The notes under the pieces were generated by a model that saw nothing but the letters and a program-made list of their open reading frames with translations, searched no databases and was not told where the DNA came from. 64,000 nucleotides of DNA. Source: CAYRGG01 sp964423745 (lineage in GTDB: Bacteria; Pseudomonadota; Gammaproteobacteria; Competibacterales; Competibacteraceae). The stretch covers positions 62,001 through 126,000 of the forward strand of contig CAYRGG010000002.1 of assembly GCA_964423745.1 (NCBI GenBank), read 5' to 3'. Shown here in pieces: positions 8,869 through 17,025 of this stretch. The translations under genes and the position numbers were made by a program. Numbering within the stretch: position 1 is the first letter of the stretch; every line of letters begins with the position of its first letter.

Positions 8869-10185
8869 TCAGTGTTGCTGACCGCTTTGCGGGGTTTCCT
8901 GTGGTGCCGTCATACGCCGGAAACTAGCCTGTAGATTACTCTCCGAGTCCACCAGAAATTGCCCGGAGACCACCACCCTATCACCCGCTTGTAAACCCTC
9001 CAAAATCTCTAATCGGTCCCCGCTACGCATCCCTGGCACCACCGTTTTCGGTTGAAACCGGCCATCGCCCAGGGCGATCACCACCCGTTCGTCGCCGCCG
9101 CTGACAATTAGGGCCTCCCGGGGAATGGTTAATACATCTTCTTTTGGACGGCTGGCAATCACTGCTTGCGCATACATATTGGGTTTTAGCGCCCCATCGG
9201 GGTTTGCAAAACGCAACCGTACCCGTAAGGTCTGGGTTTTGGGGTCCAGTTCTGGATAGATATAGTCAACCTTGCCTTCCCAGGTTCGTCCCGGCAGCGC
9301 CGGGACTTGAATAGCCACCGGGTTATCCGCTTCCACCCAATCCATTTGGTGTTCGAAGACGTCAGCCTCAACCCATACCGACGCCACATCGCTGATGGCA
9401 AATAGCTCCATTTCCGGTTTGATATACATGCCCTCACGGATGCCAAGCTTGGTGATAACGCCGCCGGTAGGCGCCAGAATGGGGATGGTCTCTTGGACTT
9501 GACGGTTTTTAGCCAGGTTATCAACCACGGACTTGGGTACATCCAAAAGCCGTAGACGACGCTGGGCCGCTTGCAGCATATCCCGGCCGCGGGGAGTGGG
9601 GCTGGTTTTTATGCCATTTAATGCCAGCAGATACTCTTCTTGAGCGGTAACGATGTCCGGCGAATAAAAGGATAGTAAGGGTTCACCCGGTTTTACTACC
9701 TCACCTTCCGCTCGAACAAAGAGTTCTTCAACCCAGCCAGAAGCCCGGGGATGGACATGGCTAATGCGGTCTTCGTCGTAGACCACATTGCCAATGGTCT
9801 CAATACGCCGGGATAAATCGTCGCGTTCCACGGGCGCTGTGCGCATTCCCATGTTTTGCAGCGTTTCAGGACGAATGGTGACGATGGGTGGACCAAATTC
9901 ACCGCTGCCTTCCTCAGGGGTTGATGCCTCCTGAAGTACCAAGTCCATTCCACAGATGGGACAGTTGCTGGGTTCATCCCGGACGATTTGCGGGTGCATG
10001 GGACAGACATAGGTGGGGTCGGCGTGTTTGCGGGCATGTTCGATGACGGAATCGTCCGCGGCCTGTTGCAGGCTTTCAGTGGGTGTCACAGAGGCGGTGG
10101 AATCTTGGGAATCGCAGCCAGTCAGCAAAAATAGTGTGCTTAACATAACGAGCACAGCAACATAGAGGAGGTTTTTTAAAAACAT
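8869..10185 (-). CDS. cusB: Heavy-metal RND efflux periplasmic adaptor, CusB-like, with N-terminal metal-binding domain
   Basis: This 438-residue adaptor is a predicted lipoprotein (lipobox LLTGC, residues 20-24). Right after the signal it carries a heavy-metal-binding domain of the YHS-like type: YVCPMHPQIVRDEPSNCPICGMDL (its two Cys-x-x-Cys/Met-His elements lie at about residues 58-82). CusB-type domains follow: MGMRTAPV barrel start, lipoyl halves, helical hairpin (about 185-225) and the C-terminal membrane-proximal domain. It would accept Cu(I)/Ag(I) from the periplasm and pass it to CusA. No outer-membrane partner (CusC) and no CusF gene lie alongside; the N-terminal domain may replace CusF. 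Confidence 0.92.
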   Translation of the reverse strand: MFLKNLLYVAVLVMLSTLFLLTGCDSQDSTASVTPTESLQQAADDSVIEHARKHADPTYVCPMHPQIVRDEPSNCPICGMDLVLQEASTPEEGSGEFGPPIVTIRPETLQNMGMRTAPVERDDLSRRIETIGNVVYDEDRISHVHPRASGWVEELFVRAEGEVVKPGEPLLSFYSPDIVTAQEEYLLALNGIKTSPTPRGRDMLQAAQRRLRLLDVPKSVVDNLAKNRQVQETIPILAPTGGVITKLGIREGMYIKPEMELFAISDVASVWVEADVFEHQMDWVEADNPVAIQVPALPGRTWEGKVDYIYPELDPKTQTLRVRLRFANPDGALKPNMYAQAVIASRPKEDVLTIPREALIVSGGDERVVIALGDGRFQPKTVVPGMRSGDRLEILEGLQAGDRVVVSGQFLVDSESNLQASFRRMTAPQETPQSGQQH

Positions 10186-10392
10186 AATGACTTACTCGAT
10201 GAAAAAAAGTTTTTAATTCAGAAAAACGCCATAATAATGATGCTCTACGGCAAGATATATACAGCCCACCATGGGTTTCTGAGTGCCCTGGGACATTTCA
10301 AGGAACGTTCTAACTACGCTATTGAAAGCTTTCGTTAGCTACCCCGTGTCTGTCCATGTTCGACGGGTGCACCTACGAGGGCTTAGGTATCT

Positions 10393-10734
10393 TTAACTTC
10401 GAGGGGGGCGCAACAGGTCAGAATAGGGGGGTGATGCTAGAGAAAACCCATAGCCGTAAAAATAGGGGTTTGAAGTGGCTGCAACGGGTGAAGAATATCC
10501 AGAGGGTAGGGTAATAGCGCTATTTAAACAGCCGCTTTGGCAATGGGGACAGACGGTTTGCGAGGAGTGACTACTTTGATCGTCTTGCGCACTTTCGCAG
10601 CAATCATGAGCGGGTTGTGGCTGGTTTTGAGGGTTAGACATACACGACATGTACGGTGTATGGACACCGCCCGCGAAAAGCTGGCAAGGCAAAATCCCTA
10701 TGAGCAAGATAACCAGTAACCGTCGAATAGACAT
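10393..10734 (-). CDS. Small exported Cys/His-rich protein next to the copper-efflux genes
   Basis: This 113-residue protein has a clear Sec signal peptide (RLLVILLIGILPCQLFA, cleavage near residue 21). The mature part is rich in Cys, Met and His: YMSCMSN, HDCCES, and CPHCQSGC (about residues 62-69), then a Gly/Tyr/Ser-rich tail. Short exported proteins of this sort sit at the head of Cus/Czc operons in many proteobacteria, and some are annotated as DUF2946-like. Here it lies 207 bases upstream of cusB on the same strand. A role in periplasmic copper binding or sensing is inferred from composition and location, not from a recognised family. Confidence 0.68.
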   Translation of the reverse strand: MSIRRLLVILLIGILPCQLFAGGVHTPYMSCMSNPQNQPQPAHDCCESAQDDQSSHSSQTVCPHCQSGCLNSAITLPSGYSSPVAATSNPYFYGYGFSLASPPYSDLLRPPRS

Positions 10735-10906
10735 AAATAGTATAAACTTTATCTTAAGCGTTCATATTATACGTGATTTAAAACGATTAGACGCAAATTT
10801 AAACAAACCATCGTGTGCTTTAAACAAAAAACCGACAAACGTTGCAGAATTAACCTATATAAGCAAGAATTATGACAACATTTAAAGCGTCAAAAAAGGT
10901 AAGGAC

Positions 10907-11293
10907 ATGCTTAAATCATCCCTAGTCAACACACTCATGGTGGTTTTTTTGCTTAATACGATTATTCTCCCAGTCCTCCAACCGGTCAGGGCGGAAATTA
11001 TAGGGACTCAAAAATTCCTCGAAATGCAGCAACGTAACGGCCAGATCAACCAAATCGATCAGTTTTTGGCGCGAAAAGATGTGCGTAAACAGCTTATTGA
11101 ATGGGGCGTAGATCCGCTTGATGCCCAGGCTCGCGTGGTTGCCCTAAGCGATGAAGAACTGCAATTGGTGACGGAACGGTTGGAAACCCTACCGGCGGGG
11201 GGAACTAGCGCTCTAGCGGTAGTGGGGATTGTTTTTGTGGTGTTACTTGTTCTTGAGTTAGTGGGCGTTACCAACGTTTTTACCAGTTTGTAG
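10907..11293 (+). CDS. PA2779-family protein (signal peptide, C-terminal membrane segment)
   Basis: This 128-residue protein has an N-terminal hydrophobic segment (NTLMVVFLLNTIILPVLQPVRA, signal-like). A short soluble region follows with the family-typical text VRKQLIEWGVDPLDAQARVVALSDEEL, then a C-terminal membrane segment (ALAVVGIVFVVLLVLELVGV). It matches the PA2779 family, whose members are encoded next to PA2778-type C39 peptidases; that peptidase gene begins 5 bases downstream. The start has GGTAAGGAC just upstream. The function of the pair is not established. The small protein could be a substrate, activator or anchor of the peptidase. Confidence 0.82.
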   Translation: MLKSSLVNTLMVVFLLNTIILPVLQPVRAEIIGTQKFLEMQQRNGQINQIDQFLARKDVRKQLIEWGVDPLDAQARVVALSDEELQLVTERLETLPAGGTSALAVVGIVFVVLLVLELVGVTNVFTSL

Positions 11294-11297
11294 ACCT

Positions 11298-12338
11298 TTG
11301 CAACCGCGAATACGGGTTTTTTTAATAAGCGTCTGGATGTTACTAGGCGTGGGCTGTGCAAGTCATAGCCCGCTGCTACCCCGCTATGTTTCTGAAAATA
11401 CGCTTCCCCCTGCTATAAAACTTACGCAAACGCCTTTTTTTCCGCAAACGGCTTATCAATGTGGACCGGCTGCTTTAGCCACCGCTTTACAGTCAGCAGG
11501 TGTTTCTGTATTACCGCAAGATTTGGTGGGCCAAGTCTACGTGCCGGAAAGAAAAGGCAGTTTTCAGGTGGAATTGATTGCAACAGCTCGTCGTTACGGT
11601 ATTGTCCCGTATCCCGTTACTCCAACCCTCTCTGGGTTGTTGCAGGAATTGCACGGGGGCCGACCCGTGTTAGTCATGCAAAATTTGGGGCTACGGAGCT
11701 TGTCAGTCTGGCATTATGCGGTGGTTATCGGGTTTGATACAGCCACCGACCAGATGATTCTTCGCTCCGGTGTGGAGGCGAATAAACTGATGAAAACCCG
11801 GCGGTTTCTTACCACATGGCAGGGTGCGGATAAGTGGGGGTTAGTGATGTTGCAACCTGGAGAGCTGCCCGCTATCCCGGACCGCGATACTTATGTGCAA
11901 AGCATCGCTGCCTTGGAAGCCCTGGGTCAATACAAAGCTGCGTTGCAGAGTTATCAGGCAGCGCTACAAAAATGGCCAGCCGATCCTGCCGCTATGCTAG
12001 GTTTAGGCAATGTTTATTACGCGCTAGAACAGCTTGATGAAGCAGATGCCGCTTACCGCAAGCTTCTAAATATTATGCCCAATCATGCTATTGCTCTCAA
12101 TAACTTGGCTCAAGTGCTGGCCGATAGGGGTTGCTTTAAGGCGGCCTTAACTACCATAGAGTCCGCACTTACGGATATAAATCTGGATGCTGAACTTAGG
12201 TCTACCGTGTTGCGAACGCGCACCGCTATTGTGCAAAATCTCTCACCCGGTAGCTCCGATTCTTCTAGAGACTGCAAAGCAGCAAATCATCCTTTAACCT
12301 GGATACAAACGATGCATAATAAGAATTCTTCCCACTAA
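11298..12338 (+). CDS. PA2778-family C39-like cysteine peptidase with TPR repeats
   Basis: This 346-residue protein has a lipoprotein-type signal (LLGVGC, Cys about residue 20) followed by a papain-like C39 peptidase domain. The nucleophile region is QTAYQCGPAALATAL (Cys about 58) and the His region is SVWHYAVVIGFD (about 145). The C-terminal half (about 200-315) contains TPR units (ALEALGQYKAALQSYQAAL, AMLGLGNVYYALEQLDEAD, AIALNNLAQVLADRG). C39 domains cleave double-glycine leaders in bacteriocin exporters, but this family is stand-alone and periplasmic. The start is a TTG 5 bases after the PA2779 gene; an ATG lies 39 bases further in but would lose half the signal. Its last 45 bases overlap the convergent AtpR-like gene. 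Confidence 0.85.
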   Translation: MQPRIRVFLISVWMLLGVGCASHSPLLPRYVSENTLPPAIKLTQTPFFPQTAYQCGPAALATALQSAGVSVLPQDLVGQVYVPERKGSFQVELIATARRYGIVPYPVTPTLSGLLQELHGGRPVLVMQNLGLRSLSVWHYAVVIGFDTATDQMILRSGVEANKLMKTRRFLTTWQGADKWGLVMLQPGELPAIPDRDTYVQSIAALEALGQYKAALQSYQAALQKWPADPAAMLGLGNVYYALEQLDEADAAYRKLLNIMPNHAIALNNLAQVLADRGCFKAALTTIESALTDINLDAELRSTVLRTRTAIVQNLSPGSSDSSRDCKAANHPLTWIQTMHNKNSSH

Positions 12339-12554
12339 CACACCGAGCAGTGCAACACCTAAACGGAGCGCATCTCCGTCCGTGACCCAATAAAGACCGC
12401 CCAGTAAAATAGCCAGTCGCAACAAAAAGCTACTGATGATTATCAGGGTAGGATGACCGTTTTGGGGTAGCCTTTGCAGGGTATACCAAAGACCTAAGAA
12501 ATAAAGGACTCCCAAGAGGAAACCAACCACCGCAGCCGTAAAAAGTGAAAACAT
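12294..12554 (-). CDS. AtpR-like small membrane protein (N-ATPase subunit family), orphan
   Basis: This 86-residue protein has three predicted membrane segments (about 5-25, 37-55, 62-80). Arginines sit inside or at the ends of the later segments (FLLRLAILLGG; RLGVALLGVLVGRILIMHRL). This is the pattern of the AtpR family, which is otherwise found in operons for Na+-translocating N-ATPases beside atpQ and the c-ring gene. No ATP synthase gene is present in the window, so it is an orphan. Its 3' end overlaps the tail of the PA2778-type peptidase gene on the other strand by 45 bases. It lies 9 bases downstream of the acidic protein gene and is probably cotranscribed with it. Confidence 0.65.
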   Translation of the reverse strand: MFSLFTAAVVGFLLGVLYFLGLWYTLQRLPQNGHPTLIIISSFLLRLAILLGGLYWVTDGDALRLGVALLGVLVGRILIMHRLYPG

Positions 12555-12563
12555 GTGATTAGA

Positions 12564-12938
12564 TCAAAACCGATCTTTAGTCTCGTTGGCGCTTTTCCAA
12601 TCAGGTTTGTCCTTGAGTTCGTCTATTTCCCATTTCTCCCCGCTAGACCTTAATTCCTCCTGGGATGTATCCCAATCATCCGACTCTATATCCGTATCTA
12701 TGTCGTCTAAATCGTCGCTTTCAGCATCGTCCATAGGGCCTGTCCAATCCTCTGGAGGCTCCGACGGTTCGATTTCTAGGTCGTACCACATTTCCAACTC
12801 AATTTCTTCAATATCTCCATTGAAATATTGAATCTCCACCAACCCTTCGTCTTCATCAATGGCGACGACTTCAAACCGGAGTCCTTTATCGAGATGTTCA
12901 TACCAATTACCGATAATGGGATCAACTTCAAAAGCCAT
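12564..12938 (-). CDS. Conserved acidic protein (DUF6763-like)
   Basis: This 124-residue protein has no signal peptide. Its N-terminal 55 residues look like a small conserved domain (VDPIIGNWYEH, FEVVAIDEDEGLVEIQYFNGDIEEIELEMWY), similar to short proteins of sulfur-oxidising and halophilic gammaproteobacteria that I recall as DUF6763. The C-terminal half is strongly acidic and low in complexity (runs of Asp, Glu and Ser around DDAESDDLDDIDTDIESDDW) and is probably disordered. The family function is unknown. It heads a two-gene unit with the AtpR-like gene and is divergent from the PRPP-synthase-like gene. Confidence 0.72.
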   Translation of the reverse strand: MAFEVDPIIGNWYEHLDKGLRFEVVAIDEDEGLVEIQYFNGDIEEIELEMWYDLEIEPSEPPEDWTGPMDDAESDDLDDIDTDIESDDWDTSQEELRSSGEKWEIDELKDKPDWKSANETKDRF

Positions 12939-13095
12939 GTTGCTTCTCCCGTTTTTGATACGCGTGATCTAAGCAATTAAAACTAAAAAGTTGTACCAAA
13001 ATATGTTGCTTTAATGTTGGTCTTTGTTCCCACTATACTACCCTGAATTTCTTTCTTTAACAGAGTTCTGGTGCGTTGTCACAGGTATTATTATC

Positions 13096-14109
13096 ATGAA
13101 TTTTGAACATATGGCGCTTTTCGCCCTTAATGCCTCTCGGCCCTTTGGGGAAGAGGTGGCGAAAAAACTGGGCATTTCCCTAGCCGAGCATAAAGAAAAA
13201 GATTTTGCAGATGGTGAGCATAAAACGCAACCATTAAGCAATGTGCGGGGAAAAGATGTCTTTGTCATACAGTCTCTGTATTCAGATTTGCAGGAAAGCA
13301 TTAACGATAAACTATGCCGATTATTGTTTTTTATTGCCTGCTTACGGGATGCCTCTGCACAACGAATTACGGTTATTATTCCCTACCTAGGCTATTCTCG
13401 CCAAGACCGCAAAACACAACCCCGGGATCCAGTGACAACCCGTTATATGGCTGAACTTTTTGAAGGGGTAGGGACGGACCGAGTAGTGACGTTAGATGTA
13501 CACGATTTAGCGGCTTTCCAAAATGCCTTCCGTTGCCAAACGGATCATTTGGAAGCCAAATTTCTGTTTGCAAAACATTTCCTGTCCTGCCTAGGAGAAA
13601 CCGATCAAATCACAGTGGTATCTCCCGATGTTGGCGGTATGAAGCGCGCTGAACAGTTTCGCGAGGCGCTGGGTCAAGCCCTAGACGCCGATCTGCCTTT
13701 AGCCTTTATGGAAAAATCCCGTAGTAAGGATCAACTCAACATCGGCCGGTTGGCAGGTCCTGTGAAAAATCGAGTTGCCATTATCATCGACGATCTAATC
13801 AGTACAGGTAGTACCTTATTAGGCGCCGCCAAACGTTGTCGCGAGCAAGGAGCCACCGGCGTGTACGCGGCGGCATCCCACGGTGTTTTTGTAGCAAAGG
13901 CAAACCAAGTGGTCGCGGCGGATGCGTTTACCAGTATTGTGGTGACGAACACTATACCCCCGTTTAGATTGCCGCCAGAACTAGTTACAAGAAAACTCAC
14001 CGTTCTATCCGCGGCAGGTTTATTTGCCGAGGCCATCAAGCGAATTCACACAGGTGGTTCTTTGGTAGCGTTATTAGCTGATAACCCTCATCGTCCTAAC
14101 AATCATTAA
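13096..14109 (+). CDS. Ribose-phosphate pyrophosphokinase-like protein
   Basis: This 337-residue protein belongs to the PRPP synthetase family. Recognisable elements are FADGE-type early motif (KDFADGEHKTQPL), the ATP-binding stretch IIPYLGYSRQDRK (about 101-113), a DVHD element (ribose-phosphate region, about 137) and the PRPP loop IIDDLISTGST (about 237-247). Against the housekeeping Prs consensus, the loop has Leu-Ile-Ser where Met-Ile-Asp is usual, and the flexible-loop region reads TQPRDPVTT. It is therefore probably a divergent second PRPP synthetase rather than the essential prs gene. I chose the ATG at 13096; an ATG at 13024 would add 24 non-conserved residues. A phosphoribosyltransferase gene follows. 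Confidence 0.83.
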   Translation: MNFEHMALFALNASRPFGEEVAKKLGISLAEHKEKDFADGEHKTQPLSNVRGKDVFVIQSLYSDLQESINDKLCRLLFFIACLRDASAQRITVIIPYLGYSRQDRKTQPRDPVTTRYMAELFEGVGTDRVVTLDVHDLAAFQNAFRCQTDHLEAKFLFAKHFLSCLGETDQITVVSPDVGGMKRAEQFREALGQALDADLPLAFMEKSRSKDQLNIGRLAGPVKNRVAIIIDDLISTGSTLLGAAKRCREQGATGVYAAASHGVFVAKANQVVAADAFTSIVVTNTIPPFRLPPELVTRKLTVLSAAGLFAEAIKRIHTGGSLVALLADNPHRPNNH

Positions 14110-14266
14110 AATTATTAAAAAACACACTGGGTTTGCTCGATATGGTTTTCCAGGAAAAACTTGTTAGGATAGCTGTTTAGAATGTATCAAACGGTGGGTA
14201 GTATAAAGTCAGTCCTATGGGGAAGTCAGTCTATAGACACCCGCTGTAATCGGAGGTGTTGGGAAC

Positions 14267-14911
14267 ATGACGTTGTTTACAGATCGAACTCACGCAGGCA
14301 AGGAACTTGCCAAAGCATTAACGGCTTATACCGACCATCCAGATAGCATCGTATTGGCCTTACCCCGCGGTGGTGTCCCTATTGCCTTTGAAATAGCTAA
14401 TGTGTTACATGCGCCGTTAGATGTTTTCATCGTGCGCAAGCTTGGTGCGCCGGGCCAGCCAGAACTGGCGATGGGTGCCATTGCCTCAGGTGGGCTGCGG
14501 GTCATGAACGACGATATCCTGGGTATGCTGCGAGTTAGCGAGGCAACCATCGCCGCCACCATTGCTGAGGAACAACAGGAACTGGAACGTCGCGAGGGTC
14601 TTTACCGGGGAGATCGTCCTGCGCTGAAAATTGCTGGCAAAACTGTCATTGTGGTGGATGACGGTATTGCTACTGGGGCCACCATGCGGGCTGCCGTGCG
14701 AGCCCTGAAAGCACAACAGCCAGCGCGCCTTATCGTCGCTATCCCAACAGCAGCCGTTGATACATGCCATGCGCTACGTCAGGAGGTTGATGAGGTGGTT
14801 TGTTTAGCAACACCAGAACCCTATATTGCTGTGGGCCGTTGGTATAAGGATTTTGCCCAGACCAGCGATGCTGAAGTGCAGGCGCTACTTGCGCAAAGTA
14901 GTCAGAACTAG
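14267..14911 (+). CDS. Phosphoribosyltransferase-family protein
   Basis: This 214-residue type I phosphoribosyltransferase fold has an N-terminal region FTDRTHAGKELAKAL, the segment VLALPRGGVPIAFEIA (about 28-43) and the PRPP-binding motif VIVVDDGIATGATM (about 124-137). Proteins of this group (COG1926 type) usually occur in stress-associated clusters and have no proven substrate base. A strong Shine-Dalgarno site (GGAGGTG) precedes the ATG. It follows the PRPP-synthase-like gene by 157 bases on the same strand, so a PRPP maker and a PRPP user appear side by side. Confidence 0.86.
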   Translation: MTLFTDRTHAGKELAKALTAYTDHPDSIVLALPRGGVPIAFEIANVLHAPLDVFIVRKLGAPGQPELAMGAIASGGLRVMNDDILGMLRVSEATIAATIAEEQQELERREGLYRGDRPALKIAGKTVIVVDDGIATGATMRAAVRALKAQQPARLIVAIPTAAVDTCHALRQEVDEVVCLATPEPYIAVGRWYKDFAQTSDAEVQALLAQSSQN

Positions 14912-15060
14912 GAAAGCGGCTTTCCTTGAGTATACAAGCAATGCATAGGCATAACTAACTCTTTAGAACGCATTAAATTAAATTAAAGTAGGGATTTAGA
15001 ATTTGGCATTTTGGCCAACGGTTTTTTTCTAAAGATGGTAAAGACTTGAAGGAGAAGAAT

Positions 15061-15795
15061 ATGGTTGAAGAGACTCACGATGAATTGTTTAAGGGACTAA
15101 CGGCTGCTCTGGAACGAGATACGCGTATCAATTTACGTGAATGGCCTATTCATATAGAGATCAACAAAGAATCTATTGTATTAGCGGGACGGATGGAAAA
15201 CATTGTGGCTAAAAAAGCAGCATTGCTAACCGCCCAAGAGATGGCCGAAAATAGAAACCTTATCGATCAGCTACGCATTGTGCCTGTGGAGCACAAAGAA
15301 GATGGTGAATTGCAGGAACAAGTCATCAAGGCTTTGCTTGAAGAATCAGCCTTAACCGAGTGTAGCTTGCAAGTCAAAGAAAACGGAAATTTTAAAACCA
15401 TACGTCAGATATCAAAAGAGCCAGGAAGTCTGATAAAGGTCTCTATGCAAGAGGGCGTGGTTACTTTGACTGGCCATGTCATTAGCTTATCCCATAGCAG
15501 ACTGGCGGAAGTTTTAACTTGGTGGACAACGGGTTGCGAATCCGTTAACAATCAGCTTGAAGTGATACCGGCCGAAGAAGACACCGATGACGAAATCTGC
15601 GATGCAGTACATATTGTTTTGGAGAAAGATCCCGTCGTTCCAGCAACCCAGCTTGTGGTTAGCGTAAAAAACGGCACTGTTACCTTGGATGGTTTGGTGT
15701 TAAATCAGGAGGAAAAGAAATTCGCCGTGTTCGACGCCTGGTATGTTTCCGGAGTCAAAAACGTTATAGATCAAATTAAAGTTGAAGGGGAGTAA
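15061..15795 (+). CDS. BON-domain protein with three BON-like repeats, cytoplasmic
   Basis: This 244-residue protein has no signal peptide and three BON-like units (about residues 5-75, 80-165 and 175-242). Each ends in a V-x-L-x-G strand-turn (SIVLAGRMENIVAKK, VVTLTGHVISLSHSR, TVTLDGLVLNQEEKK) followed by a helix and a NNQ/DQ-L-V strand. Most BON proteins (OsmY, for example) are exported, so a cytosolic three-unit version is less common. The ATG at 15061 has AAGGAGAAG just upstream; an in-frame TTG 15 bases earlier is less likely. It lies 149 bases after the phosphoribosyltransferase gene and may belong to the same stress-related group. Confidence 0.78.
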   Translation: MVEETHDELFKGLTAALERDTRINLREWPIHIEINKESIVLAGRMENIVAKKAALLTAQEMAENRNLIDQLRIVPVEHKEDGELQEQVIKALLEESALTECSLQVKENGNFKTIRQISKEPGSLIKVSMQEGVVTLTGHVISLSHSRLAEVLTWWTTGCESVNNQLEVIPAEEDTDDEICDAVHIVLEKDPVVPATQLVVSVKNGTVTLDGLVLNQEEKKFAVFDAWYVSGVKNVIDQIKVEGE

Positions 15796-15837
15796 TGACC
15801 TATTAGAGAATGGATCATTGGCTAAATTGAATTAATC

Positions 15838-16044
15838 TTATATAAAAGTTGGGTTACGCCCGTAGAGTTCTTCTACCTCCACGATTTCTCTACCGTGGAA
15901 AATCCATACTTGTCTAGGATGCGGACCGGTGGCCTGGTATTGGCCGGTTCGCACCAGGTGTTCATGACCATTCCAAGAAAACCTGGAACCGGGTACTGGA
16001 TCACGAAAATCTTCAGAAATAGGTAAATCACAAAAACGCATCAT
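15838..16044 (-). CDS. Small conserved hypothetical protein
   Basis: This 68-residue protein is preceded by a good ribosome-binding site (GAGAGGAAC), and two consecutive ATG codons open the frame. It has no signal or membrane segment. The sequence is rich in aromatic, Gly, Pro and His residues (VPGSRFSWNGHEHLVRTGQY, RQVWIFHGREIVEVEELYG) and reads like a single small beta-barrel domain. No family was recognised. It is convergent with the BON-domain gene. Confidence 0.55.
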   Translation of the reverse strand: MMRFCDLPISEDFRDPVPGSRFSWNGHEHLVRTGQYQATGPHPRQVWIFHGREIVEVEELYGRNPTFI

Positions 16045-16209
16045 AGTTCCTCTCCTTCGAGAGAGGTATCGGTAAACAACCTGGGGTTTAAACGATGTAA
16101 GAGATACTTGTCTATATGCGCTATAGGTTTTTCAAACTCAGCTAAAAGTCGCTTTTCTATAAAGCACTTTAGCATTTTGCACATTTAGATTTTAGGATAA
16201 ATAGTAACT

Positions 16210-16257
16210 AAAACAAATGACAAAAAGATGTAAATCAGCAAGTCATTTGTTTTTTTC
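16210..16257 (+). terminator. Hairpin with T-run (terminator-like) in the 16.0-16.35 kb gap
   Basis: A perfect 12-bp inverted repeat (AAAACAAATGAC at 16210-16221 and GTCATTTGTTTT at 16242-16253) encloses a 20-base loop and is followed by more T. The stem is AT-rich and the loop long, so it is a weak intrinsic terminator at best. It lies in a 306-base region between a leftward small gene and the rightward DUF423 gene, where no gene is visible. It could instead be a regulatory palindrome. Confidence 0.35.
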
Positions 16258-16350
16258 TAACCCTAGTTAGAATACAAACCCTTTTAAAAGTTCCTAGGAT
16301 TTACCTGCAATCTTCTTTTAAAAGAGTAACTCAATCCATTAGGTGTTTCT

Positions 16351-16734
16351 ATGTCGTTTACTCCTAAATTGTTTCTGACCTTAGGAGGGTTTGCTGCCTT
16401 ATTAGCCGTAATGTTAGGCGCTTTTGGCGCTCACGCATTACAGAAATTATTAACCGCCGACATGATGACAATCTTTGAGACCGCCGTTCAATACCATTTT
16501 TATCACGCCTTGGGTTTGTTAGCCGTAGGTCTGTTGACTTTACACCTACCGACATCTCTGTGGCTTAGATGGTCTGGCTGGTTAATGCTCATAGGAATCG
16601 TTGTTTTTTCGGGTAGTCTGTATGCCCTTACCTTGACTGGTCAGCGCTGGTTGGGAGCTATCACACCCATCGGGGGTACGGCTTTTATTGCCGCCTGGTT
16701 AGTTATGCTCATTGGCGTTTATAAGTCAGGGTAA
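16351..16734 (+). CDS. DUF423 (YgdD-type) small membrane protein
   Basis: This 127-residue protein has four predicted membrane segments. It carries the conserved DUF423 text LGAFGAHALQKLL (about residues 22-34), FETAVQYHFYHALGLLAVGLL and ITPIGGTAFIAAWLVM. The length matches the family (about 120-130 residues). Members are universal-looking inner-membrane proteins of unknown function. It appears monocistronic. Confidence 0.9.
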   Translation: MSFTPKLFLTLGGFAALLAVMLGAFGAHALQKLLTADMMTIFETAVQYHFYHALGLLAVGLLTLHLPTSLWLRWSGWLMLIGIVVFSGSLYALTLTGQRWLGAITPIGGTAFIAAWLVMLIGVYKSG

Positions 16735-16891
16735 TTGTTTAGTTTTTCTTATCAAGCTACTGTCGTTTTATTTTTTGTCTATATTTACCTATCAGTACGT
16801 GATTTGACTTGCCGCGATATTGGGTAATTGTGGACGGTTATGGGAATTCTCTAACCCTAATGGGCAGTCAAAAATAGTGGCTCTCTAGGAG

Positions 16892-16920
16892 TGAAGTTTG
16901 CTTTGCATAAGCAGACTTCA
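16892..16920. repeat. Imperfect inverted repeat in the 16.7-17.0 kb gap
   Basis: TGAAGTTTGCTT (16892-16903) pairs with AAGCAGACTTCA (16909-16920) across a 5-base loop, 12 bp with one mismatch. No T-run follows, so it is not a typical terminator. The rest of the 291-base gap (16735-17025) shows no gene. It could be a small-RNA hairpin or a protein-binding site. Confidence 0.35.
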
Positions 16921-17025
16921 TAGGAATAGTTAGGTCTTCGTCTATGGAAATATGGCAGAGATATTGCACAAAAAGTCCGTGAGTTATTTAGGATCAACAT
17001 AAACAAACAAGTTAGGAAAAACTAA

